A DNA stretch of 64,000 bases, from assembly GCA_029821735.1 (NCBI GenBank), contig JALGSU010000002.1:186001-250000 (forward strand). The letters are read 5' to 3'. The notes under the pieces were generated by a model. That model saw only the letters and a list, made by a program, of their open reading frames with translations. It did no database searches and was not told the DNA's origin. The DNA comes from Candidatus Zipacnadia bacterium. GTDB taxonomy: Bacteria > Armatimonadota > Zipacnadia > Zipacnadales > UBA5352. Every line of letters starts with the position of its first letter. Position 1 is the stretch's first letter. A program made the translations under genes and the position numbers. Below are positions 34,538 to 42,225 of the stretch, one piece after another.

Positions 34538-36799
34538 GTGCGAAATCTGACTACCATTCTGCTGCTTCTGACGGCGAGCGCTTGCCTCTGGGCTGCGCCG
34601 GGCGCTCAGTGGGCTGGCAGCGATTCGGTCGTCTTCTACCTGGACTTTGAGGACGGTCCCTACGCTTGGCGGGCGCAGGGGAATCCCTGGCAGGTTGGGT
34701 CGGAGTTCGATATCGCCGACGGCGGCCGCTGGGGGAAGGGCTGGACCAATACCTCGAAGATGGGCTTCATCGGCTTCGACGGGACAGACAACGTGCCGCT
34801 GCAAGCGGGCACGGTCTCGATGTGGATCAAGTCCGGCGCGGCCAACATCTTCGCCGACGGCAAGACTCACTGCTTCGCGTCCCTGCCGAGGACGCTCGAG
34901 GGGCTCTTCGGGACACCCGAACTCCAGTCCACGCGAGGCCTGACGTTGTCGGTTCGCAAGACCGCCGGCAACACGATCGACCTCATCGCCCACATCGGCG
35001 CAGGGCACTACATCTGGCCAATGCCGACCGAGACGCTCCTCTCGATGGACGCTGCCGCACTCGATGCCAGCACGTCGCACCAAGTGCTGTTCTCATGGGA
35101 CTTCACCAGCCGGAAGGTCTGGCTGGCCGTCGACGACCAGGTAATGGAGGGCGCCATCCCGACCGCCATCACAGAGCCCCACCAGTACCTGTGCGCAATC
35201 TTCGGCAACAGCCAGCACTACCAGGCCGCCGCACAAGAGCCGCTGGACGGCATGATGGATGACATCGCGATTCTGGACGTCCCCTACCCCGAAGCACTCG
35301 AAGTGATGTCAAGAGACACTCCGTATAGTGGTGAACGCCCCGCGGATCCGACTTGGACCGCAGAGCCAACACTCTTCGCTGCGGACGAGAACCTGTCCCA
35401 GATCGAGACGGTTGCGCGCCAGCAACTCGACATGCTCGTCGCTACCCAGAGATGTGGCGGATGGACTCTGGGTTTCCGCTGGCCCTCGATGCTGCAGTAC
35501 ACGGCGAAGACACGTATGCCTGATCCGAAGAACAAAGTCTGGCTGTCAAAAGATGGCCATACAGCTTTCGCCGCCATCGAGCTGCTCCACGCGTACGAGT
35601 GTATCGGTGACGAGCGCTACCTGCAGGCGGCGCGCAATACTGCGGACATGTATATCGCGGCCCAAGACGAGGAACTGGGGGCCTGGGTGCACGCCTACTT
35701 CCTCGAGGGCGGACGCTATCTGCCGGAGGCCGATGTCTTCCTCATGCAGGACCATGTTCAGACCGGCCCGCTCATGCTGCTGGCGTACATCTACAAGGTG
35801 ACCGGCGAGGAGGCCTATCTCGACGCGGCTCGACGCAGCGCCGACTTCCTCGTGCGAGCGCAGAATCCGAACGGGAGTTGGTCACACCACTTCGACAGGG
35901 AGAAGAACGCGGGTGTCACCAGCACGGGTGTGGTAGGCGGCGGCGAAGTGAATGACTACGGGACGTCCGGGCCAGTTGCACACCTGCTCGAGTTCTACCG
36001 GCTGACCGGCGAGGAGCAGTACCGCGACGCCGCTCTCCGAGGTGCCGACTGGCTCGTCGCCGCGTTCATCGAGAACGAGAATGTGGCAGGTTGGGCCGGG
36101 CAGTACAACGATCAGAATCAGCCCGAAGCCGCTCGCCATCACGAGCCCGCAGCGGTCTCACAGTATGGGGCCCGCTGGGCGGCGCGCGGGCTGATCGCGG
36201 CCTACACGACCACCCTCGACGAGAAGTACCTGGCGCCGCTGGACCGAGCTCTGGAATGGTTCGAGGCGAGCAAGCTCGAGGGCGGCTGGTGGTGGGACTA
36301 TGACACCGAGACCGGCCGACCGATACGCATGTGGCGGCGCATCGTTTACTACCTCGACGATCCCGAGCAAGTCGCGGCTTACCTCGAAGCCACCGGCTAC
36401 GCTGAGGCGCCCAAACCCTCCGACGCAGTCCACGTTGAGCAGCTCGCCTATGAGGTGAAGGGGGCTCGCGAACATCCTGAGGGGAAAGTCTACGCGCAGC
36501 CGTCCCGCGAGGCACTGGAGAAACAGGTGGCGGACTCTGCGCCGCATTTCGTCGACTACTACATCGGCAGCACGAGCCAGCCCTTCAACACGCGAGCGGG
36601 CCTGTTCACGTGGGACTCGCAGGCCGGACAGGCCGCGGGCCTCGTGCGACACCAGATTGTCCGCTTCTGCAATCTTCTGATGCGAGCACGAGCGCTCCAG
36701 GGCGATGTGCCCGTGGACCATCCCTACTTCACGCAACTCGATGCCTACGTCGGCTGGCAGAAGGTCCACGCATGCCCGGGGCCTGCCCCGGCTGAGTAG
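34538..36799 (+). CDS. Secreted LamG-like plus alpha/alpha-barrel (pectate-lyase-like) protein
   Basis: 753 residues; GTG 34538 sits behind a very strong AGGAGGTGA. Signal peptide LTTILLLLTASACLWAA. Residues ~25-255 form a LamG/concanavalin-like jellyroll (VVFYLDFEDGPYAW, VSMWIKSG, DGMMDDIAILDVPYP). Residues ~290-740 are helical repeats of the alpha/alpha-toroid kind: QLDMLVATQRCGGWTLGFRW, AFAAIELLHAYECIGDERYL, GPLMLLAYIYKVTGEEAYLD and AHLLEFYRLTGEEQYRDAAL. Such barrels occur in pectate lyases and in unsaturated glucuronyl hydrolases. It follows the beta-helix gene by 21 bases, so the two are co-transcribed and probably act on the same polymer. Confidence 0.7.
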   Translation: MRNLTTILLLLTASACLWAAPGAQWAGSDSVVFYLDFEDGPYAWRAQGNPWQVGSEFDIADGGRWGKGWTNTSKMGFIGFDGTDNVPLQAGTVSMWIKSGAANIFADGKTHCFASLPRTLEGLFGTPELQSTRGLTLSVRKTAGNTIDLIAHIGAGHYIWPMPTETLLSMDAAALDASTSHQVLFSWDFTSRKVWLAVDDQVMEGAIPTAITEPHQYLCAIFGNSQHYQAAAQEPLDGMMDDIAILDVPYPEALEVMSRDTPYSGERPADPTWTAEPTLFAADENLSQIETVARQQLDMLVATQRCGGWTLGFRWPSMLQYTAKTRMPDPKNKVWLSKDGHTAFAAIELLHAYECIGDERYLQAARNTADMYIAAQDEELGAWVHAYFLEGGRYLPEADVFLMQDHVQTGPLMLLAYIYKVTGEEAYLDAARRSADFLVRAQNPNGSWSHHFDREKNAGVTSTGVVGGGEVNDYGTSGPVAHLLEFYRLTGEEQYRDAALRGADWLVAAFIENENVAGWAGQYNDQNQPEAARHHEPAAVSQYGARWAARGLIAAYTTTLDEKYLAPLDRALEWFEASKLEGGWWWDYDTETGRPIRMWRRIVYYLDDPEQVAAYLEATGYAEAPKPSDAVHVEQLAYEVKGAREHPEGKVYAQPSREALEKQVADSAPHFVDYYIGSTSQPFNTRAGLFTWDSQAGQAAGLVRHQIVRFCNLLMRARALQGDVPVDHPYFTQLDAYVGWQKVHACPGPAPAE

Positions 36800-36891
36800 C
36801 AGTTCGGCCTGCTCGCCAGCGCGCACGCGCTACATATCGCACACCTCGTCGTCCTCCAAGATGCGCCTATGGACCGCCAACTAGTTAACGA

Positions 36892-36998
36892 GGGTGTGCA
36901 CGGCGTGGCCCGGTCCGAGCAGCGTGAGCGTCGGCGGCTGGTGACTGGCTCACAGACACTGCCGCTATCACGGATCAGATGGCCACGCCGTCTCACCC
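36892..36998. other. Long imperfect inverted repeat in a convergent gap
   Basis: This 215-base gap between convergent genes holds nested complementary arms: GGGTG (36892) with CACCC (36994); CGGCGTGGCC (36901) with GGCCACGCCG (36981); GGTCCG (36912) with CGGATC (36971); AGCAGC (36918) with GCCGCT (36961, one mismatch); and GTGAGC (36924) with GCTCAC (36948). The whole folds into one extended hairpin of about 107 bases. It could be a terminator, a structured RNA or a small mobile repeat. Nothing else is seen in the gap. Confidence 0.5.
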
Positions 36999-37013
36999 AC
37001 TACGGCATTCGTG

Positions 37014-38378
37014 TCATCCCTCGTCAGTGGCGACATCCATCCGCTGCAGGAGCAGCATCTCGCCGGGCTTGACCGGCCACTGCTTCCCGTGCTTGCTGCT
37101 TCGTCTGTCCTGCCATTCCCAGCACGAAGTGACCGTCTGTGTGGCGTCACCGTAGTTCGCCAGCACCAACCAGACCTCAGTATTGACAAACAGGCTCGCG
37201 GTCACGTCCTCAGGCACTTCTGCGTCGAACAGCTTGCCGCTTCTGATCTCCAGCCACGCCCGCCCACCGTTCTCGACCATGGGTCGGTACAGGTCAAGAT
37301 ACTCCAGCCAGATGCGCTGCGCGTCTGCCCGCCCCTCGGCACTGTCCCAGAGCCCATAGGCGAACGGCCCTTCCGGGTGGGTCTGATACCAGTCCCAGAT
37401 AGCGTAACAGTGGCGCGTCCAGAAGCACGTCTCGACAGGTTGATAGGTCAGCCCCGGGACAAACCCGCGCTCACCGGTGCAGGGGCGCCCTCCCACGCGC
37501 AGGGGGAACTGCATGTAGGGAATGCTGTGCAGATAGAACTCATCCTCGTTCACGACTTCCGCCCGGCTCATGTCCGGGCACGGCGACATGTATGGCGCCA
37601 ACTCGCGGCTCTCCAGACGCATTCGGCCCAGATCCTCCACCCCCTCACCCAGCCACAGGTAGTCATAGGTCGGCGAGTGCATCGTCGCCTCTGGCGGCGA
37701 CCCGTGGCACTTGAAGACCCCGCCGCGCTCGTGGCACATGTCCATCACCAGAGCCAGCAGGTCCTCCAGAGCTGCATGCGGGTATGGAGCGGGACGGACG
37801 TGGCCGTCTGGAAGCGGGTCGTCCTCGTAGGTCAAGCGGTACCCCAGATCATCATACAGTCCGTCGAAGCCGTAGTCGTCGAGGATGCGCTCGAAGCGCG
37901 GGAGGATGTAGTTCCGCCAGCCCGGGCTGGCCGGTGAACAGTGCGCGTAGTCGAAATACATCTCTATCAGCCGGCTGCGCCCCGGGTTGTACCACTCCTC
38001 GAGAAAGTCGGGGTCCGTGATCTCGAAGAAGCCGGTTGAGGCGTACGGAATGATCTTCATGCCGAGGCTGTGCACGAGGTCGACGAACTCCTGCAGGCCC
38101 TCGGGGTCATGGCTGGTGAACTTGTCCCCACCCAGCACACGCATCGAGTCGTTCCATTCCTCATGGATCTGGATCAGTCCCACGCCGTGGTCCGCGAATG
38201 TCGACAGCAGTTCGGCATCGTATTCAGTCGGCTTGATTGAGAAGCGCGTGGGGTACTCGCCCAGATTGTACGTGACTTGGCCAGGTATGTAGTCGCGAAT
38301 GAATTGCAGGCGGAGACAGTCGTCCACGGCTCCATAGGCATCAGCGAGGTTCTGCATGCGTCGCGCGGTCGCGGTCAT
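37014..38378 (-). CDS. TIM-barrel glycoside-hydrolase-like protein (cytoplasmic)
   Basis: 454 residues with no signal peptide. The body looks like a beta/alpha-barrel: VGLIQIHEEWNDSMRVLGG, then LVHSLGMKIIPYASTGFFEI, RFERILDDYGFDGLYDDLGY (the acidic pair in LYDDLGY is a candidate catalytic site) and YLWLGEGVEDLGR. A C-terminal beta-domain (SLFVNTEVWLVLANYG, then QTVTSCWEWQDR) is typical of amylase-like or GH36-like enzymes. I do not recognise an exact family. It shares the GxYxDS/D-type strand with the large secreted protein at 58.7 kb. ATG 38378. It converges on the secreted barrel gene across the structured gap. Confidence 0.6.
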   Translation of the reverse strand: MTATARRMQNLADAYGAVDDCLRLQFIRDYIPGQVTYNLGEYPTRFSIKPTEYDAELLSTFADHGVGLIQIHEEWNDSMRVLGGDKFTSHDPEGLQEFVDLVHSLGMKIIPYASTGFFEITDPDFLEEWYNPGRSRLIEMYFDYAHCSPASPGWRNYILPRFERILDDYGFDGLYDDLGYRLTYEDDPLPDGHVRPAPYPHAALEDLLALVMDMCHERGGVFKCHGSPPEATMHSPTYDYLWLGEGVEDLGRMRLESRELAPYMSPCPDMSRAEVVNEDEFYLHSIPYMQFPLRVGGRPCTGERGFVPGLTYQPVETCFWTRHCYAIWDWYQTHPEGPFAYGLWDSAEGRADAQRIWLEYLDLYRPMVENGGRAWLEIRSGKLFDAEVPEDVTASLFVNTEVWLVLANYGDATQTVTSCWEWQDRRSSKHGKQWPVKPGEMLLLQRMDVATDEG

Positions 38379-38490
38379 TAGGGTTCCCTTTCACGCAGCA
38401 TCAGGCGCCACCCTGGCAGGACTAGTGACCTTTCCGTGGAAATGCGCGTGGACCTTCTGAGACACCGTCCGATGAGGTGACCGCATTCCA

Positions 38491-39399
38491 GTGGCTGAAC
38501 GAGTCAATACTTCTCGCGTCTGGGCGTTTCTGGCCTGTACCTTCGCGGCGTCGTGGGGATTCGCGGCAGTGCTGTACTTCACAGGCGTCAAGTACGCGGG
38601 GGGAGCCGCTGCGGCCATCGCGATAGCCTACATGCTGGTGCCAGGCGTGATGACTATTGCCCTGTGCCGCAAGTGGCGGCTGCCCCTGCGGGAGATCGGG
38701 TTGGTGGCGCACTTTCGCGCTGAGTTCCTACTGGCCCCGATCCTGCCGCTGGTACTTATGGCCGCGACCATAGCCATTGCGGGAGCATTCGGCTTCGCGG
38801 AACTGCAGTCGCCCGCACCGGCTCTCGTGCAGCAGCTTCTCGATAGCCTTTCTCCGGAGCAGGCTGAGAGCGCCGCGCAGACCTTGCAGGCACTGCTTGG
38901 AACGCAGACTCTCGTGCTGCTGGCAGTCGTGGTCGCCGCGCTGATTAGTGGAGCGTCCATCAACGCGTTTTTTGCGCTCAGCGAGGAGTTAGGCTGGCGA
39001 GGACTGCTGCAACGAGAGTTAGCCCCGCTCGGCTTCGCGCGATCGAGCATACTGATCGGCGCCATCTGGGGAGTGTGGCACGCGCCCCTCATCTTGCAGG
39101 GCCACAACTACCCGGACCACCCGATCATCGGCGTCGGCATGATGATCGCGTGGTGCATCCCGTTGGGCGTAATCCATTCCTGGGTCCGCCTAAAGACGCG
39201 CACTTTGCTGGCGGCAGCCGTCATGCGTGGGACCCTCAACGCAGTAGCCGGCTTCGCGGCGCTGTCACTGCGCGGCGGGAGCGATTTGACGGTTGGCCTG
39301 ACCGGCGTTTCTGGTATAATAGTTGTCTCAGTGGTGGCAGTCATCATGCTGCTGACGCCACCAGGCAATCATGACGAGATGCATACAGTACCTGAATAG
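38491..39399 (+). CDS. CPBP-family intramembrane metalloprotease
   Basis: 302 residues, GTG start with GAGGTGA nine bases upstream. About eight hydrophobic segments. The CPBP (Abi/CAAX protease) motifs are present: EELGWRGLLQREL (the EExxxR motif), IWGVWHAPLILQ (the FxxxH-type motif, with Trp in place of Phe) and MRGTLNAVAGF (the third, Asn-containing motif). These membrane proteases process prenylated-like or bacteriocin-type substrates in other systems; the substrate here is unknown. An extended -10 promoter lies inside its 3' end, likely for the next gene. Confidence 0.85.
   Translation: MAERVNTSRVWAFLACTFAASWGFAAVLYFTGVKYAGGAAAAIAIAYMLVPGVMTIALCRKWRLPLREIGLVAHFRAEFLLAPILPLVLMAATIAIAGAFGFAELQSPAPALVQQLLDSLSPEQAESAAQTLQALLGTQTLVLLAVVVAALISGASINAFFALSEELGWRGLLQRELAPLGFARSSILIGAIWGVWHAPLILQGHNYPDHPIIGVGMMIAWCIPLGVIHSWVRLKTRTLLAAAVMRGTLNAVAGFAALSLRGGSDLTVGLTGVSGIIVVSVVAVIMLLTPPGNHDEMHTVPE
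39293..39320 (+). promoter_or_regulatory. Promoter inside the CPBP gene for the DegT gene
   Basis: TTGGCC at 39293, a 16-base spacer and TATAAT at 39315-39320 preceded by TGG, an extended -10. It lies 116 bases before the DegT start and would express that gene independently of the protease. Confidence 0.5.
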
Positions 39400-39435
39400 A
39401 CGTCAATCAGAAGGACGCAACGGAGGGACAGACAG

Positions 39436-40716
39436 ATGGCTGAAAAGCTGGCGCTCGATGGCGGAACGCGTACCGTGCCCGAGGGGATGGTCCAGACCTG
39501 GCCGCCCCACGATCAGCGAGACCGCGACGCTATCAACAAGGTCTTCGACAGCAACGTGTTCCATGGCAACTCCGCGCCCCACGCCCTCGAGATGCAGGAG
39601 AAGTGGGCCGAGTACTGCGGCTGCAAGTACGCTCTCGTGACCAACTCGGGCACCTCAGCGCTGCACATGGCTGTGGCCGCTGCCGGAGTGCTGCCGGGCG
39701 ACGAGGTCATCACCAGCGCCTTTAGTTTCTGGGCCAGCGCGGCCGCCATCCTGCACCACTGTGCAATTCCGGTGTTCGCCGACATCGATCCGGTCTACTA
39801 CACGATCGACCCGGCCAAGATCGAAGCCAAGATCACCCCGCGCACCACAGCGATCATGCCCGTGCACATCCACGGCATGCCCGCCGAACTCGGCCCGATC
39901 CTGGAGATCGCCGAAAAGCACAACCTGAAGGTCATCGGCGACGCCTGCCAGGCGCACGGCGCTACCTACGACGGCAAGCGCGTTGGCAACATCGAGTTCA
40001 CCACCGGCTTCTCAACCAACCGCTCGAAGCTCCTCTCCTCCGGAGAGGGCGGCATCTTCGCCACTAACGATGAGGGCGCGCACGCCTACGGCCTGCGCAT
40101 GCGCGAGTTCGGCGAGGTCGTCCCGCCCGCTGGCGAGACCCGCGAGTACAACGCGTTCGGCCTCGGCTGGAACTATAGGCCGCACGAGTTCGTAAACGCC
40201 TTCATGCTCGCCCAATTCGGACGCTTCGAGGAGAACAGGAACAAGCGCATCGAGCTGGCGAACTTCATGACCGAGGGCCTTGCGCAGATCCCCGGTCTCG
40301 GCGCGCCGGCCACGCCCCCGTGGGGCCAGCCCGTCTACTTCTCATACGTAGTTGAGTTCCGCCCCGAAGAGGTCGGTCTCGACTGCACGCCGCTGGAAAT
40401 GAAGACAGCCTGCGTCAAGGCGCTCGCCGCCGAGGGCATCGGCATGGGCCAGTGGCAGACTCGATCCATCCCCCACCAGGATGTCTTCCTGCAGAAGCAG
40501 GGCTTCGGTCGTGGAGTGCCGTGGAGCCTGAACCCGGACGAGGCCTACGACTACGCGAACGAGGAGTACCCGCTCACGGACGCGTTCATCGCAGCCCACT
40601 GCTACCTCGCCGCCGTCCATCCGCCCAATGACATCGACCTGATGGAGAAGTATATCGCGGGCCTGACCAAGGTCATCGACAACATCGATCGCGTCATGGA
40701 ACTGGGCGCGCAGTAA
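39436..40716 (+). CDS. DegT/DnrJ/EryC1/StrS-family PLP aminotransferase
   Basis: 426 residues, cytoplasmic. Near the start LALDGGTRTVPEGMVQTWPP is typical of the family; CGCKYALVTNSGTSALHMAV is the cofactor phosphate-binding region; DEVITSAFSFWASAAAIL and VFADIDPVYYTIDPAKIEAK follow. The PLP-binding Lys is probably that in STNRSKLLSSGEGGIFATND. Members transaminate keto-sugars attached to nucleotides or act in antibiotic and secondary sugar pathways; the substrate cannot be told. GGAGG precedes ATG 39436 and a strong hairpin terminator follows, so it may be a single-gene unit. The extra length (426 against about 370-400) is in the C-terminal part. Confidence 0.88.
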   Translation: MAEKLALDGGTRTVPEGMVQTWPPHDQRDRDAINKVFDSNVFHGNSAPHALEMQEKWAEYCGCKYALVTNSGTSALHMAVAAAGVLPGDEVITSAFSFWASAAAILHHCAIPVFADIDPVYYTIDPAKIEAKITPRTTAIMPVHIHGMPAELGPILEIAEKHNLKVIGDACQAHGATYDGKRVGNIEFTTGFSTNRSKLLSSGEGGIFATNDEGAHAYGLRMREFGEVVPPAGETREYNAFGLGWNYRPHEFVNAFMLAQFGRFEENRNKRIELANFMTEGLAQIPGLGAPATPPWGQPVYFSYVVEFRPEEVGLDCTPLEMKTACVKALAAEGIGMGQWQTRSIPHQDVFLQKQGFGRGVPWSLNPDEAYDYANEEYPLTDAFIAAHCYLAAVHPPNDIDLMEKYIAGLTKVIDNIDRVMELGAQ

Positions 40717-40744
40717 CGCCAGGCAGCATCGACGAAGGCATTCA

Positions 40745-40774
40745 GAGAGCGCCGGCGAAACTCCCGGCGCTCTC
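40745..40774 (+). terminator. Hairpin terminator after the DegT gene
   Basis: GAGAGCGCCGG and CCGGCGCTCTC form a perfect 11-bp stem with an 8-base loop, followed by TTCGTGT. It begins 29 bases after the DegT stop and 42 bases before the next start. Confidence 0.72.
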
Positions 40775-40815
40775 TTCGTGTCTGCACACCGACCCATCAA
40801 CGGAGGCGCCTCGTC

Positions 40816-42135
40816 ATGCTGCAGATAGGCTTCGCGGAAGTTGATGTCACACCGCCCAACGGAACCGAGATATCCGGGCACTGGAACCTGCGGCAGTCCA
40901 AGGGCGTGCGAGACCCGCTCTTCGCGCATGCTATGGTGATCGACGACGGTTGCGCGCCCATCTGTCTCATCACCTGCGACGTGCTGTCCGTCAGGCGCAG
41001 CACCGTGCTGGCTGCGCGGGAAGCTATAAGTCAGGCCACCGGCATCGCGCCAGAACGCATCGGCATCAGCGCCACTCATACCCATTACGGCCCGTTGACG
41101 GCCCAGCTGTGGACACGAGATCAGCAGCCAGACTCAAGCTACCTCGACCACCTGCTGGCTGGCATCATCGCCGCTGCCACGGCTGCCTTCGAGGCACGCC
41201 AACCTGCGCAGATCGGCATCGGCTGGACCTTCGAGGGGAACCTGTCCTTCAACCGCCGCTTCATGATGCGCAGCGGCGAGGTGGTAATGCACCCACCGAT
41301 CGCCTCAACCGATATCCTCTACCAGGAGGGCAAAACTGATCCAGAGGTCGGCATCATCGCGGTCCGCGATATCGAGGGCAAGCCGCTCGGCTACTGGGTC
41401 AACTTCGCCTGCCACGCGACCGTCGCCGGGACCGCCGACCTGATCTCAGCTGACTTCCCCGGCGCGCTTGGCGCCGAAATCAAGCGACGCCGCGGTGACC
41501 AGGTCGTCACACTCTTCGGCAACGGCTGCTGCGCCAACCTGTGTCAGCAGGATGTCTTCGACCCCGACCGCCCCCGCAGCGGCGAGGAGGCACTAAAGAT
41601 CCTGGGCGAGGGGCTGGCGGACAACGTCGAGCGCGCCGAGGCGGAGATGGAATTCGCGGACGATCTGGCTCTTGACGCGCGCAGTCAGGAGATCACGATC
41701 CCCCTGCGGCACATCCCCGATGAACTCGTCGAGGAGGCCAGGCGCGTGCTGGCCGACGCCAGCCCCGATCCGGACGCACAAGAGCACCGCGACATCAAGT
41801 ACGCCGAGATGTGGCTGGAGCTCACCGAGCGCAAGCGTACCGAGCCTATGATTCCGGGCGAGGTCCAGGTCTTTCGCATCGGCGAAGTAGCATTGGTGCT
41901 CCTTCCGGGCGAGGTCTTTGTGGAGTATGGTCTGGAAATCAAGCTGCGGTCCTCGGCACGACGGACTTTCGTGGTCGAGCTAGCCAACGCGATCATGGGA
42001 TACGTGCCCACGCGCACAGCTTTCGAGGGCGGCGGCTACGAGCAGAAGACGGGCTCCAACAGCAAGTTGTCCCCGGTGGCGGGCGAGTTCCTTGTCGAGA
42101 CGGCGCTGGCGCTGCTGGACTCGATGTTCCGCTGA
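40816..42135 (+). CDS. Neutral ceramidase-like protein
   Basis: 439 residues without a signal peptide. The N-terminus IGFAEVDVTPPNGTEISGHW is typical of the neutral/alkaline ceramidase family. Metal-site motifs ISATHTHYGPLTAQ (HxH) and VNFACHATVAGTADLISADF are present, as is FGNGCCANLCQQDV. True ceramidases are longer, secreted and carry a C-terminal immunoglobulin-like domain; this short cytoplasmic version is a common environmental relative whose substrate is unknown, and it may act on other amides. GGAGG precedes ATG 40816. Confidence 0.75.
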   Translation: MLQIGFAEVDVTPPNGTEISGHWNLRQSKGVRDPLFAHAMVIDDGCAPICLITCDVLSVRRSTVLAAREAISQATGIAPERIGISATHTHYGPLTAQLWTRDQQPDSSYLDHLLAGIIAAATAAFEARQPAQIGIGWTFEGNLSFNRRFMMRSGEVVMHPPIASTDILYQEGKTDPEVGIIAVRDIEGKPLGYWVNFACHATVAGTADLISADFPGALGAEIKRRRGDQVVTLFGNGCCANLCQQDVFDPDRPRSGEEALKILGEGLADNVERAEAEMEFADDLALDARSQEITIPLRHIPDELVEEARRVLADASPDPDAQEHRDIKYAEMWLELTERKRTEPMIPGEVQVFRIGEVALVLLPGEVFVEYGLEIKLRSSARRTFVVELANAIMGYVPTRTAFEGGGYEQKTGSNSKLSPVAGEFLVETALALLDSMFR

Positions 42136-42225
42136 CGGTGCCCGCCAACTCTCAGTCAAGCCTCCGGGCGGTGCTTACCGGCTACCGTCCGATGTGGTAT
42201 GCTTGCGAGCAGGAGGACTGATCAC

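Noticed and set aside
36800..36998. tRNA or known riboswitch in the convergent gap
   Set aside because: The extended hairpin lacks the four-arm tRNA pattern and conserved loop residues, and no riboswitch core is recognisable.
37011..37937. 308-codon plus-strand frame opposite the TIM-barrel gene
   Set aside because: No ribosome-binding site and no motif; the minus strand has clear barrel motifs.
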